Shown: piece after piece, positions 45,601 to 57,600 of the stretch
How positions within the stretch are numbered: position 1 is the stretch's first letter
Layout of the letters: each line of letters starts with the position of its first letter
The notes under the pieces: model-generated
Database searches by the model: none
Told to the model about the DNA's origin: nothing
Seen by the model: only the letters and a program-made list of their open reading frames with translations
Assembly: GCF_003589595.1 (NCBI RefSeq)
Contig: NW_020654810.1
Span: 14,406,569-14,470,568, forward strand
Direction: 5' to 3'
Length of the DNA stretch: 64,000 nucleotides
Source of the DNA: Hyposmocoma kahamanoa
Lineage: Eukaryota > Arthropoda > Insecta > Lepidoptera > Cosmopterigidae
Made by a program: the position numbers and the translations under genes

Positions 45601-48600
45601 ATGCTATTGATACGCTAAATATTATAGTAGAAGAACCTAACATCCTGGACTGTAACTGTCTCACACTGAAGATAAATATGGACACGCTAATAATCGCAAT
45701 ATATAGACCATGGGGTATACATGATCCTACGACCTTCATAGAATCATTAAATCAATATTTACTTATGAACTCTAATATGAATAATATCTTCTTACTAGGT
45801 GACATCAATATTGATATAATTGAAAATAGTGTTATTTCTTCTACATATTTGGATATGTTATGCTCACACGGAATGCTCTCGGCACATAAATACCCCACAC
45901 ATAATAAAACATGTTTAGATCACATATTCCTAAAAACTAAACTTGAAGCCTGTTGTTATGTGTCGGTAACTACCATAACTGATCATTATTCTTCTTTTCT
46001 AGTATTAACACATCGTACACAGATTTATAAACAATCCCAAAAAATAATTTCTCGTATCGATTATGATAGGCTAGATGTTGCATTGAAATCGAGTGAGCTT
46101 AGTAGTATATACACTATTTTTGATGCAAACCAGGCTACGTCCTACTTAGTGAATGTACTAAGCAATGCAATTTTAAATAGTACGATAAAAATAAAAATTT
46201 CAAATCGTAAAATAATTTACAAGCCTTGGATCACACCGGGTGTACTCAAATGTATGAGAAATCGTGACAAATTACATATTAAATCTAAACTAAATCCTAA
46301 TAACTCTATATTAAAAGTAACCTACAGCAGGTACAGAAACTTCTGTAATGCTCTTCTTAAAAAACTTAAAAGGCAGTACTACAAAAATGAAATCTCTAGT
46401 GCAGCGACGAAAAGTAATAAAAAGTTGTGGTCTGCTATCGCATTGGCAACCAATACTAATAAGAACAAATCGACTCCAACTGAACTTATCGCTTATGACC
46501 CTGTCGTCTCAATAAACAAAGTAAACGCTTTTTTCGTTAATGTTGGTAAGGTTTATTCTGACAAAATCCCTTTGTCTTTTGTGACACATAGCATGTACCG
46601 CCCTCTACGAGCACACCCGAAGTCACTGGTCTTACTGAATACGGATTGCACTGAAATCGATGCTATCATACTCAGTTTGAAATCTGATTGCTCCGTGGGT
46701 AGAGATGGCATCTCAGGAACAATTTTCAAGCGGTATAGAGTCGAGCTGACGGAGTCGATCACCTATATATGCAACCGAGCTTTGGACACTGGAACGTTCC
46801 CTGATATCCTAAAACTGGCGGAAGTACTTCCCATTTACAAGAGTGGGGACAGAGACTGTGTCAATAACTATAGGCCTATCTCAATCTTGCCCGTCATGTC
46901 CAAAATCCTGGAAAAAGTGATTAATGTACGGTTTACCAAATATTTAGAGAGTAACAGTCTGTTATCCATCTCACAATATGGATTCAGATCAGGACATTCC
47001 ACTAGCCAGGCGGTTCACGAGCTAACTAATTACATAGTGACTAATTTAGATGCAAATAAAAAGGTTATCGTGATCTTCCTGGACCTGGCAAAGGCATTTG
47101 ACACGGTCTCAGTTCCGCTGTTGTTACGAAAACTTGAGCTTCTGGGAGTGAGGGGGTTACAGCTGCAATTATTCCAGAGTTACATGAGAAACAGATGCCA
47201 GAGGGTGAAAATTGGACAGTGTGTTAGTGACGATCTTCCCATTCTACACGGAATCCCGCAGGGAAGTATTCTGGGACCAGTCCTCTTCCTAACTTATATA
47301 AATGACCTGTGCAACCTTGATCTAGGGGAGGGTAGAATTATTTCCTTCGCGGATGACACGGCTCTTCTTTTCAGGGGGGATTCTTGGGAAGAGGTATATA
47401 GGGAGGCTCAAGTTGGATTCAGTAGGGTATTAAACTGGCTAACTGAAAATAAACTTACTTTAAATACTGACAAAACAAAATTTCTGACCTTTATGACTAA
47501 AAAATATCACTCACAGGAACATGAAAATAATAGTATTATTGCCCATTCGTGCCGCCAAAATGCTCGTCCTTGTTCTTGCCCTACTCTCTCAAGGGCCTCC
47601 ATGATCAAGTATCTAGGTGTAATTATCGACGAAACTCTTAGTTTTCGTCAACAGGTGGATGCTCTCTCGGACAGGGTGCGTAAATTAACGTATGTATTTA
47701 GGAACTTGAGACATGTAAGTGAACCTAGTACTGTTAGAATGGTTTACCTAGCACTCTGCCAACCACTTTTGACTTATTGTGTCTCAGTATGGGGTGGCGC
47801 ATCCACTTCTATCCTTCTACCGCTGGAGAGAGCTCAGCGACTGATACTGAAGGTTAGCCTTTTCTTACCGCGACTACACCCAACTAGTGATCTGTACAAG
47901 GCGGCTAATGTCCTGTCCGTACGCCAACTATTTATACAGCACGTGATCTTACTGAAACATTCCAAATTGTCTTTCGACCCGACGCACATGAACAAAAGAA
48001 GGAAATATATGGTGTGCTTCACGGGAATCTTCCGAAGTCAGTTTGCTGGGAGATTTTTTTGCTTCCTTGGGAGCTACTTATATAATAAAATAAATCGAGT
48101 TCTTAACTTGTACCCAGCCACAAAAAATGAATGCAAAACTAAGATCACAGAATGGTTGCTGAATCTCGATTATCGAGCCACGGAAGACCTCCTTTCTATT
48201 CAAGCATAGTGACATGTAATGACGTGTGTCACTGAGATAATAATATTTTTAAATTTGCTGCAATGTGGTACAAAATATTTTTGTGGTACAGGGTCATTTA
48301 ATCACAGGTGTTAACACATATACTTATATACAATAAAAAAGACAACACAAACACACACACAAACACACACATACATACACACAATTACTTACACATATAC
48401 ACTCACATTCGCACATATTCACACCATCCGTACTCACACATTCATTATAAATTACTATTTTACTTTATTTTTATTGTTTTTCTCGGTTTAATTTCTACTT
48501 TATTCATTAAGAGTTATACGCTAAGTTCATCCAATATTTTAAATTTGTGTTTTATAATTAGATTTGCTGCAATCTTGATTTATTCTGTTAAGCTCAATCA

Positions 48601-51600
48601 TGTCCGGAGGTGAGAGCCTGGAGATCCGTGACACAGGTCTATACCTAGTATGGACTCCAGCCTCTTACAAAGGTATTTCAGACATTTGTATATGTATATT
48701 CTCCTTAGCAGATTAGCCATAAGAATATAGTATTAATGGAACGCCTTTGTAAAGAGATAATAAAGATGATTATTATTATTATTATTATTATTATTAATTA
48801 GATGTATTCAAGAGTCCTTACCTGTTTGATGCATTTAAGTCTTTTTACTTTCAATTATAATACTTACTTATTACCTGATTCATGGGCAGCGATCTTCGTT
48901 ACTAAATGAAGTTCTTAGTGTATGTTGCGATTTTACGAACGACATAAGGGCGTCTTCAAATTAGGCGCTTATAGAAGCACTGCAGCCATATATTGCATAC
49001 AATATTCGGATGCGCAGCTGCTGCACTTTTGCAGACTAGATATTATATAAAAATAAGTAGTGGCGTCGTGTCACTGGAGCGCTTCTACAAGTTTCTAATT
49101 TGAAAGTAGTCCTTAGTCCCACTTTCGTTAAAACCTGTATCCGTTGTTTCAGGCAGCAAGTCCTGCTTGTACAGAATTGGAAATTATCATGTTAAATTGG
49201 ATGGGCAAGTACATAAGCACTATTTTGTAATAAATATGTTTAATTTTATTAACATAGTTACAGGAACGTAAGTATGTGTATTCATCAGTGATTAAAAAGA
49301 CTCAGTCTTTTAAGGCCTTTTAAAAAAACCTCGACTTTACAAGGCATTAACAACAGGCGTTAAAAATGTTTAACGCCTCACGACTAGTCTAGTCTTTGAA
49401 CCCTAGGAAGTTTAAAAGACTTATAGAACTAAAACGACTGGCGCCTTATAGCCTCGGGAGTCGCGAGTCATGAGCCGTATGGCGTGATTTTATTTCTACC
49501 CACGAGATAATCATTTTACGATTAATATTACGATTACATACGTAATAAAAAAATATTTTGTGTTACAAAGGCATAACCCTTTTGACATTGTGACAATGGC
49601 AAAACAGAATTACTGTCGTTTGACATATAATGATGAATGAAACATACTATTTATGAACGTATCAATGGAGGTCCACAGTCTTTGCGTACCTCTGAATGGC
49701 TGACAAGCAAGATTTTTATGTATATATTTGTTCTATGCATTACAGTTAAATTGTATCTCACTACTGTGCACGGGTTTCTAAAGAAGTTTAAACAAAAGTA
49801 TCAGGACTTAATATTAAGAAAAGTGGTTACAGACCGATACTACACAAAAAAAACAGCACTTTAAATGTTGTTTTATAATATATAAATCTAAAAATTGATT
49901 GTGTTTCATTATTTTAATGTACTCGCAGAAAATGTATCTTAAAATCTCGTACCTATTGCTTAAACGACTCTTTGAATTCTTATTTTTATTATAAGTAAAT
50001 ATACGCGATTATTTACTACATGCTACGTCATTTCTATTTATATACTTCGAGTTTAATAAGACATAAAATAGGTATAAGTCCATTGCAAAGAACTCAAGTC
50101 GTTTAAGTCTTTTAGTATAACGACGGAGTCTTATTAACAAAAACTCGAACCTCCAGTCTTAATTTGACAGGCGAGTCCTGTAAAATGGAATCGAGTCTTT
50201 ATAAAACGCCTTAAAAGGCTGAGTCTCTTTCATCACTAGTATTCATATACTGGCATATTTATCTATTTTACAATATTTCTTTTTACAATGTTATCTCCCA
50301 CATAAAAACATTTTTTTAGATAGTCGCTAATAAATGGGTTCTGCTTTTAGTATACATATACCTATATATTTATATATATATCCTCTGTGCATCCGACGCA
50401 ACCTGGGCAACAATTGGCACGTACTTTACGCCTATTAGCAAAACCTTTCATCACGATGGCAAACATGTCCTTTGCATGATGCATGATTTCATCATGATGG
50501 CAATCGGTGACCCAATTTTACATACCGTGAATATAATCATACTAAAATATTTGAGACACAGATAAAGAAGACAATTTTGATGCTAAGTTCAGTAAGGGAA
50601 AGATAGCTTATTATACAATTAGACGGCCTTTTGATACTCAATGAATTTGTTTAAACACAAAAACAAAAACTGTTTTACAAATTTCATACAATCCTGTATC
50701 TACGCAATTAGTAAGTACGAACAATACTGTACGAATTTTTTTCCGGTCAATAAAGTAAGATTTTTCATTTTCAGGTAAAGCTATAGGATTACCATCGGGT
50801 TTTTTTGCATTAGAAGAGGGTAGTAAAGGTGGCGGGGTAATAGAGGTGAGTAATGACACAAACAGTACACTTAAAAATATTAAGGCCAATGTCATGTCAC
50901 TATTTTATAAACGGGACGGGATGTTTTTCTGTTTTTGATTTGAAGTTGTCTCAAATTGAAAAATTGGATATTTCTCAGACTGTATAATGTGTGATTTATG
51001 TCAATTACTTTTTTAAATACATTGTATAATTTGTAGGGGTCAGCGAGCGAGTGCGTCCTCGTTTCCATGTTGGCAGCGCGCGCAAATGGCATCAAACGAC
51101 TCAAGCAAATATTCCCCACGGAAAATGAAGGTGTCCTACTCTCAAAGCTTATTGCATACTGCTCCAAAGAAGCTCACTCTTGCGTTGAAAAAGCCGCAAT
51201 GATATGTTTTGTCAGAATCCGCATTTTACAAACCGACATGAACAGCTCGCTTCGAGGTGAAACCTTACGAGAGGTAATTTTTTATTATTTTTCCATAAGA
51301 GCCACTAGATTTTAGATAATCATTAACGTTGAGCGAAATGGGTTTGAAGTTTTAATTGGACTACGAGCAGAGTCCCTCCCAGGTTGATAATCGGGCGGTA
51401 ATTGAGAGGCTAGGGCGGCAGTGGCACGAGAGTAGACGTCGCTTCGCGCGTTTAATGACGCGCCCGTAGGATGCCGGAAATACGTGGCGAGTCGGGCGGT
51501 AATAGAGCCGCATTGTACGCCACTTTCTATGCCGTAAATACTGAAAATTCACGAGACGACCCTCTTATAAAAGAAACTCGTTTAATTGAATCCCGTCTGA

Positions 51601-54600
51601 AATATTATTGAAAGAATTCGATGTATTCTAATAGCGCGAGACGAAGTTAAAGCGATTAAAGCCTAAATATGCATGTCGGTATAATAAGCCTGTGGTTTTA
51701 TCACATGAAAATCATAAAAATAATACGAACGTTATGAAACCAAGTAATTACAAGTGAAATAATATACGTAACTCTCCTTTTAAAGTATGAATGTTAGTGA
51801 CTATTATAATTTCGTTTGTAGAAATCTTTAAACCTCTGCTGTCCTGAAAAGTTGTCATTTTGCATCATCGAGTATACTCGATGTTTTGCATAAATAAATC
51901 ACTCAATCAATTAATGACCTTGTTAAATATTTATTATAATGAAGAATACAATAAGTCAATAATTAAATATCGAAGAATTTTGTCAACGAGGTAAAATTAC
52001 TACTTAGTAACAATTCTAACAGTTTTCTTCATATTTATACAAATTAAAATAGTCAATTACCTTAGTCAAATTTTTAAAATATTTTAGCGCCATTACATAC
52101 ACAGTTTCATCGTGTGTTCATGCAATATGCTTAAACATTTCTGGTCTTCTTTTGATGAAAGTATATAATCCCGGTGCCGATATGCAGCTGTCAGTTCGCC
52201 TCAAATTACAGACAATACGTATCCATAGATGGCTCTCCTACACTTCTCTTGTGCACTGAACACGAAATAATACCTGAAGCATTTCTCCAAAACATGATGC
52301 CACGTCTCAAAGTAGAAGTAGTCACGTGGGTATGCATGGTAAGCCTGTTGAAACACTTCTCTTTCAACCATTTTGTTCTGCTTGAATAGATAATAGGACT
52401 GTTTACTAAGTGTGAAGCAAATATATATTCAATTCGAGAAGTCCGTGTCAATATACTATCCACATGTGAACCCACCACGTTTAATTTCAGTTTACCGAGA
52501 AAAATCAATGACCTCAATTTTATACTGTTTTCTTCATTTGAAACCAATTATTTAATTTTTAGTTAATTGAAGATGCTTGTCAAATTATCATTAACTTCAT
52601 TCTCAATATTTGAAATTACTGTAGGTACAGCGGCCTGCACATAACATTATAGGCTGTGCAACTGACTTGAAATGTCGTTGATATACATTAAAGATGATCC
52701 CAGAATACTGACCTGGGGCACTCCATATATAACAATTTTCACGTTCGAGTAATTTCTATTCGGGTAGTCAAGTATCGGTGTTGGTGTTAAAATAGAATGT
52801 AATTGTATAATAAAAAATTATCAGAATCAGAATGTAATTGATTGAGTTTTTTCACTTAAGAATGACTTTAAAACATTATGAACATTACCTCGAACACCAC
52901 GTAGCTATTCAGTTAATCAAATAGTATTTTGTGCTCAACGTGATTGAAGGCGTGATCAATGCACAAAGCTAATAAAGGCTAACTGATGTCAATTGTTGTA
53001 ACTCGTTTATAAAGAATTTTTAGATTCATGTACGTATTTAGATATTATTACTTAATTCACTTTGTGTGTAGCTACGTAGTTTATTTGAACACATTATAAT
53101 TAAGAACCATCGTCAGATTATAAAGATTTTATAATGTCTTTTTTGTTTATTTTAAAATGTTCAGAAAATTTTTATTCGTTTTTAGGCGATGGAAGAAGAT
53201 GAGAGGGCAGGTCGAGTGCCCTTCTTCGTCGCAACAACGTTAGGCACTACGTCTTGCTGCTCCTATGACAACCTCCCTGAGATCGGACCCGTGGTGCGAA
53301 ATTTCCCCTGCGTCTGGCTCCATGTGGACGCCGCATACGCCGGCAGTTCTTTCCTCTGCCCTGAACACAAACATCGACTCGCCGGTGTTGAATATGCCGA
53401 CTCTTTCAATACAAACACAAATAAAATGATGCTTACCGCGTTCGACTGCTCATTGTTGTGGGTCAAGAATCGCTACCTGTTAACTTCGGCGCTCGTAGTC
53501 GACCCGCTCTATCTACAGCACTGCTATGACCACACGGCCATAGACTACCGACACTGGGGTGTGTCGCTTAGTCGTCGATTCCGATCTCTCAAACTGTGGT
53601 TTATGTTGAGGAGTTACGGCATCAGTGGCCTACAGAAATATATACGTCGGCATTGTGAGCTTGCGAAATACTTTGAAAAACTTGTAAAAAAAGACGATCG
53701 CTTCGAAGTGTGCAATGAAGTTACGGTAAGTGATATTAATTGAAATGTTCACTTTAAAGGTTGGTATTAAATAATGTATAAAGTCTGCAAATTCTTCCAG
53801 CTGGGACTGGTCTGCTTCCGCCTGGTTGGAGGGCCGGACGAAAAACCAGAGCAAGTAGATGACTTAAACAAGAAGTTGCTAACAAACATCAACGCGTCGG
53901 GAAAACTCCATATGGTCCCAGCGAATGTAATGGACCGATTTGTTATTCGTTTCTGTGTTGTACAACAGCATGCTACTCGCGAAGATATCGGTAAGTTTTT
54001 TAACGACATATACAATAATAATTACAACATAAAATATAAGAGTTAGCCTATATAGTCCCACTGCTGGGCACAGGACTCTGCTTACTATGAGAGCTTGGGT
54101 TGTAATTCCCACGCCGGGCAAATGCGGATTGGGAACTAAATAGTTTTGCTGCCGATTTGTGCTGGTTTCCTCACGATGTTTTCCTTCACCGAAAAACTCA
54201 TGGTAAATTTCAAATTAAATTTCGCATATAAATTCAAAGAAACTCAGAGGTGCGAGGCCGGATTCGAACCCACTAACGACCCTCTGCTTGAGAGGTGGTA
54301 GGTCATGATTTTTTGCTATTGTTTTTCAGTGCAATTTATTTATTATGTTCAATAGTCTGTTAATTTGCAAGTACTTTATTTATTTCGCAAATGCCGTGCG
54401 TAGCTGTCATAAGAATACAAATTTACTCATTTTATAATGCAAGTTAAATTTAAGCATCTTCACAGTTTGTATTCTGTAGCAAAAAATAAACAAATAAATA
54501 AACATACAAAACAAAAAAGTATCTAGTATCTACATTGTGTCACAAGGGTAAGTAGGCGATTACGAACAGACATTTAATTGTTATAATTATTTACATTATA

Positions 54601-57600
54601 TTTAATTTATTATATATTTATTTTATTAATTAAATAAAAAAGTCTGTCCTGTCTACTTCGAGGCTCCCAAAGCCGGCTCGGAGTAGAAATAAAACAAAAA
54701 ACCCCTACCACATAAGACCGTATAGCACCGTACCTTACCGTCATCTACATGTCATGTAAAGTTTATTCATTTTAATATGTGCTGTTTGTTTTAGAAATAG
54801 CCTGGGAAATTATCACGGACTTCGCCGCTGAACTTATAGAGGGACCAGACAAGGAAAGAGTATGTTTATTATGTTTAGCTTTTTATATTGCTAGCAGGAC
54901 AAGTCGTTCTAGGAAAGAACACTGTGAGCACGTTCGAGCACCAACAGTCTAGAAGTCTAATTGATTTTAAACGTTTACTAAATATAAGCGGGCAATTATT
55001 ATGGTTAGTATAATATAAAACAAGTTAAAAGTTTTTCCGTACACCGCCGATTCACACTATCGCGTAAATTGATTCTCTTCGACAAATAGTAGTTACAGCA
55101 GGTAGGCGGAAAATTGTAAGCATTATATATAAAAAAAGTCGATGTACTATACCCGTGACGTGAACGTGTACTTTTAATACACAAATACATTAGGTCAAAA
55201 TAAAGATATACTTATACCTGTTACAAATGTAGTGATTTAATTAATTATTACAACAAAAAATATGTTTGCAAAAGCATTTATTACGTAAGATATGTAACAA
55301 TTCTACCGTCCTACATTATCAGCCGGTGTGAGATTAAGGTGAGAGGTGAGTATGTAAAACGAACACATGTTCACTGCAAAATAATGTAGAGTGTAATGTA
55401 GAATAATGTAGAGAGTAGTAACGCAGTTGCCTGTATCTTAGCTTCTAAGGCAAAGTGTATATTCACATTGCAGTCAAATGAACTAAGAAAATACTATTTA
55501 CAGTTTTAAACTTTTTGATACCGTTTGGTAAAAGAATCATCACACTTATTAACGCGGCTTAATCCATTCAAAAAAGCAACACATTGCGCGTTTCGCTTCC
55601 GCTCTTTTATTATTGTATATTTCCTTTTTTTTGTATACCCAAAAAGCAAAAAAATGCAATGAATAATAAAGTCAAACTTTAAAAAATATGCAATAGTTAG
55701 TCTAGTACTATTTGCTACTATTTACTGACACTGTTAACGCTAAATATTAAACTACTAAAACACCGAACCGACTCATTCCTCCGTGGACGTGGTGTTACAA
55801 AAACGTAAAAAAGGTAAAAAAACATTTTATAGAAAAAAAACATATCTTAGGTACTATTTGGGATTGGGATATACTTCTTTGTTTTTATTTAACAGCTATA
55901 AACTATACTGTAAGGCATTTCAGGCTTACCCGTTCATTACCGGACACCCCGTATATTTGGATAATAGTAAACCCATTTTTAAAATAATTTCTATTAATAA
56001 TAAATATTTTATTTTGACGCAAAGGTTATTTATTTTATAACCTGGAAAATAACTGTTTCTATGTTTACCTTTCATTTTATACGGGGCAATGGTTTGGAAT
56101 ATTCGCAGCTGCAATCTATCTTATATCAAGATGTGTCATACAGGTGCGCCCATAATTACATATTATAATAGTAGGTCCTTATGAATTTATTTGCCTAGTG
56201 CGTATAGTTATATATCAGCAAAAATTAGATAGTAATTACGTTTGACAAGACACACTGCAAGAACTGCTCGTTACTTTATAAAACAATGTTAATGAGGCTC
56301 GTCCACTTCATAAAGCCTCACAATAAGCCTTCGTACTTGTCGACGACTTCAATTAGGGCAAGGGCTCGCTCTTCATATAGGGTTATTTTTTTATACTTCA
56401 ACAACGTCAAATTCTACATCATTTTTAATTATTCAACGACTGTGGTGTAGAAAATAGACTTTTGGTAAAAGGTAGATAAAAAAATGCTAATGGTTTTTGA
56501 AAGCTGTTGTTGTTCTTTTGAACTCTATTTTAATGATGCCACTCTCATTCCAAATTCTAGTATTGATAATTTTTATTGTTTATCTTCTTGCAAATGTCCG
56601 ACTTTTATAGCTCGGGCGAATGAATTAATTAAATTTAGTAAATTTACATTGCGGCGAAACGGAATGGGATCTAAGCGTCAATTTCGCGCCACGGTAACTG
56701 CGGAATTCTCGTTCTCGAGCACACGCGAGAATTCCGCGGAATATGCGCGACGTGATGTTTAGCTCGTAACCAGTTTGTACGTTACACAATTGAGCATAAA
56801 GTTAATTACACTCCATACAATATCGTTATCGCTTCCATTAGGTTCCGCCGCAATATAAATTGAGCCATACGGTTTTTATATAGTAAAGTGTTGAACTTGT
56901 ACCATAGACCACATTGACTTGTACACGTTGACAGGAGCTGAACATACAAAAGCGTCTCAAGGACCGTACTCTGGCGCACAAGCGTTCGTTCTTCGTGCGC
57001 ATGGTGAGCGACCCTAAGATCTACAACCCTGCTATTAACACGCCGCCCCCCGCGTCTGCAACCCCAGCGCCTACTACTCCCGCATCGCCACCGGCTGCTA
57101 TAGCTCCTGTCGCTCTAGAATCACCTACCGATTCCGAAATAACGTAAGAATGTTTTACTTTATAAAGTTGATATTTTTAGTTTTGGACTGAGAAATAGTG
57201 GTACTTACCTATGGCTTCAAAGTTTGCATCATTAGTAGAAAAAGAACGGTTCGGATCAAAATCCAACTTGTCAGAATTACACATATGTTACCATAACTAC
57301 TTAACAGTGAACACCAATATAACAAAATCTACATTTAACCTGTTTTGTCATCAGCCGTCAAAATTCTTGGATCAGCTGGCCTCTTGCGTTCTTCTTCCAG
57401 AGTGTGGATCACGACCCCAACGACTTGCCTCTAAGGTATTTTAGTTTCTACACGAATATGTTACCCAATGAAACATTTCAAAAAAGTGTTTTTGTAGGTG
57501 AAAAGTATTTTTTAATAAGAGTTTCAATATGACAATAATGAACGTCTGCAAACATTTTTAGTAGCAGTAGAGCTCCTTGTGAAAGAGTTCGTCCAGGGAA

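Larger units (their letters stand above)
43973..48797 (+). mobile_element. Two-ORF non-LTR retrotransposon in Tdc intron 1
   Basis: ORF1 (43973-44902) and ORF2 (45327-48209) are followed by a 3-prime UTR with CA-rich runs and an (ATT)n end at 48765-48797. It lies in sense orientation 355 bp upstream of Tdc exon 2. Short-repeat tail, FP-type ORF1 and RT motifs fit the CR1/Daphne-like group. The 5-prime end is not placed (perhaps near 43280). Confidence 0.8.

Noticed and set aside
48765..48797. CRISPR-like or functional tandem array
   Set aside because: It is the (ATT)n 3-prime end of the LINE.
49205..49212. GT donor at 49209 for Tdc exon 2
   Set aside because: It would join AA to GTAAAG and make an immediate TAA stop; the GC donor keeps the family motif.
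53501..53620. Assignment of the decarboxylase as DOPA or histidine decarboxylase
   Set aside because: The loop and neighbourhood (SALVVDPLYLQH, AIDYRHWGVSLSRRFRSLKL), the VRMVSDPKIYNPAI segment and the long tail fit insect tyrosine decarboxylase better.
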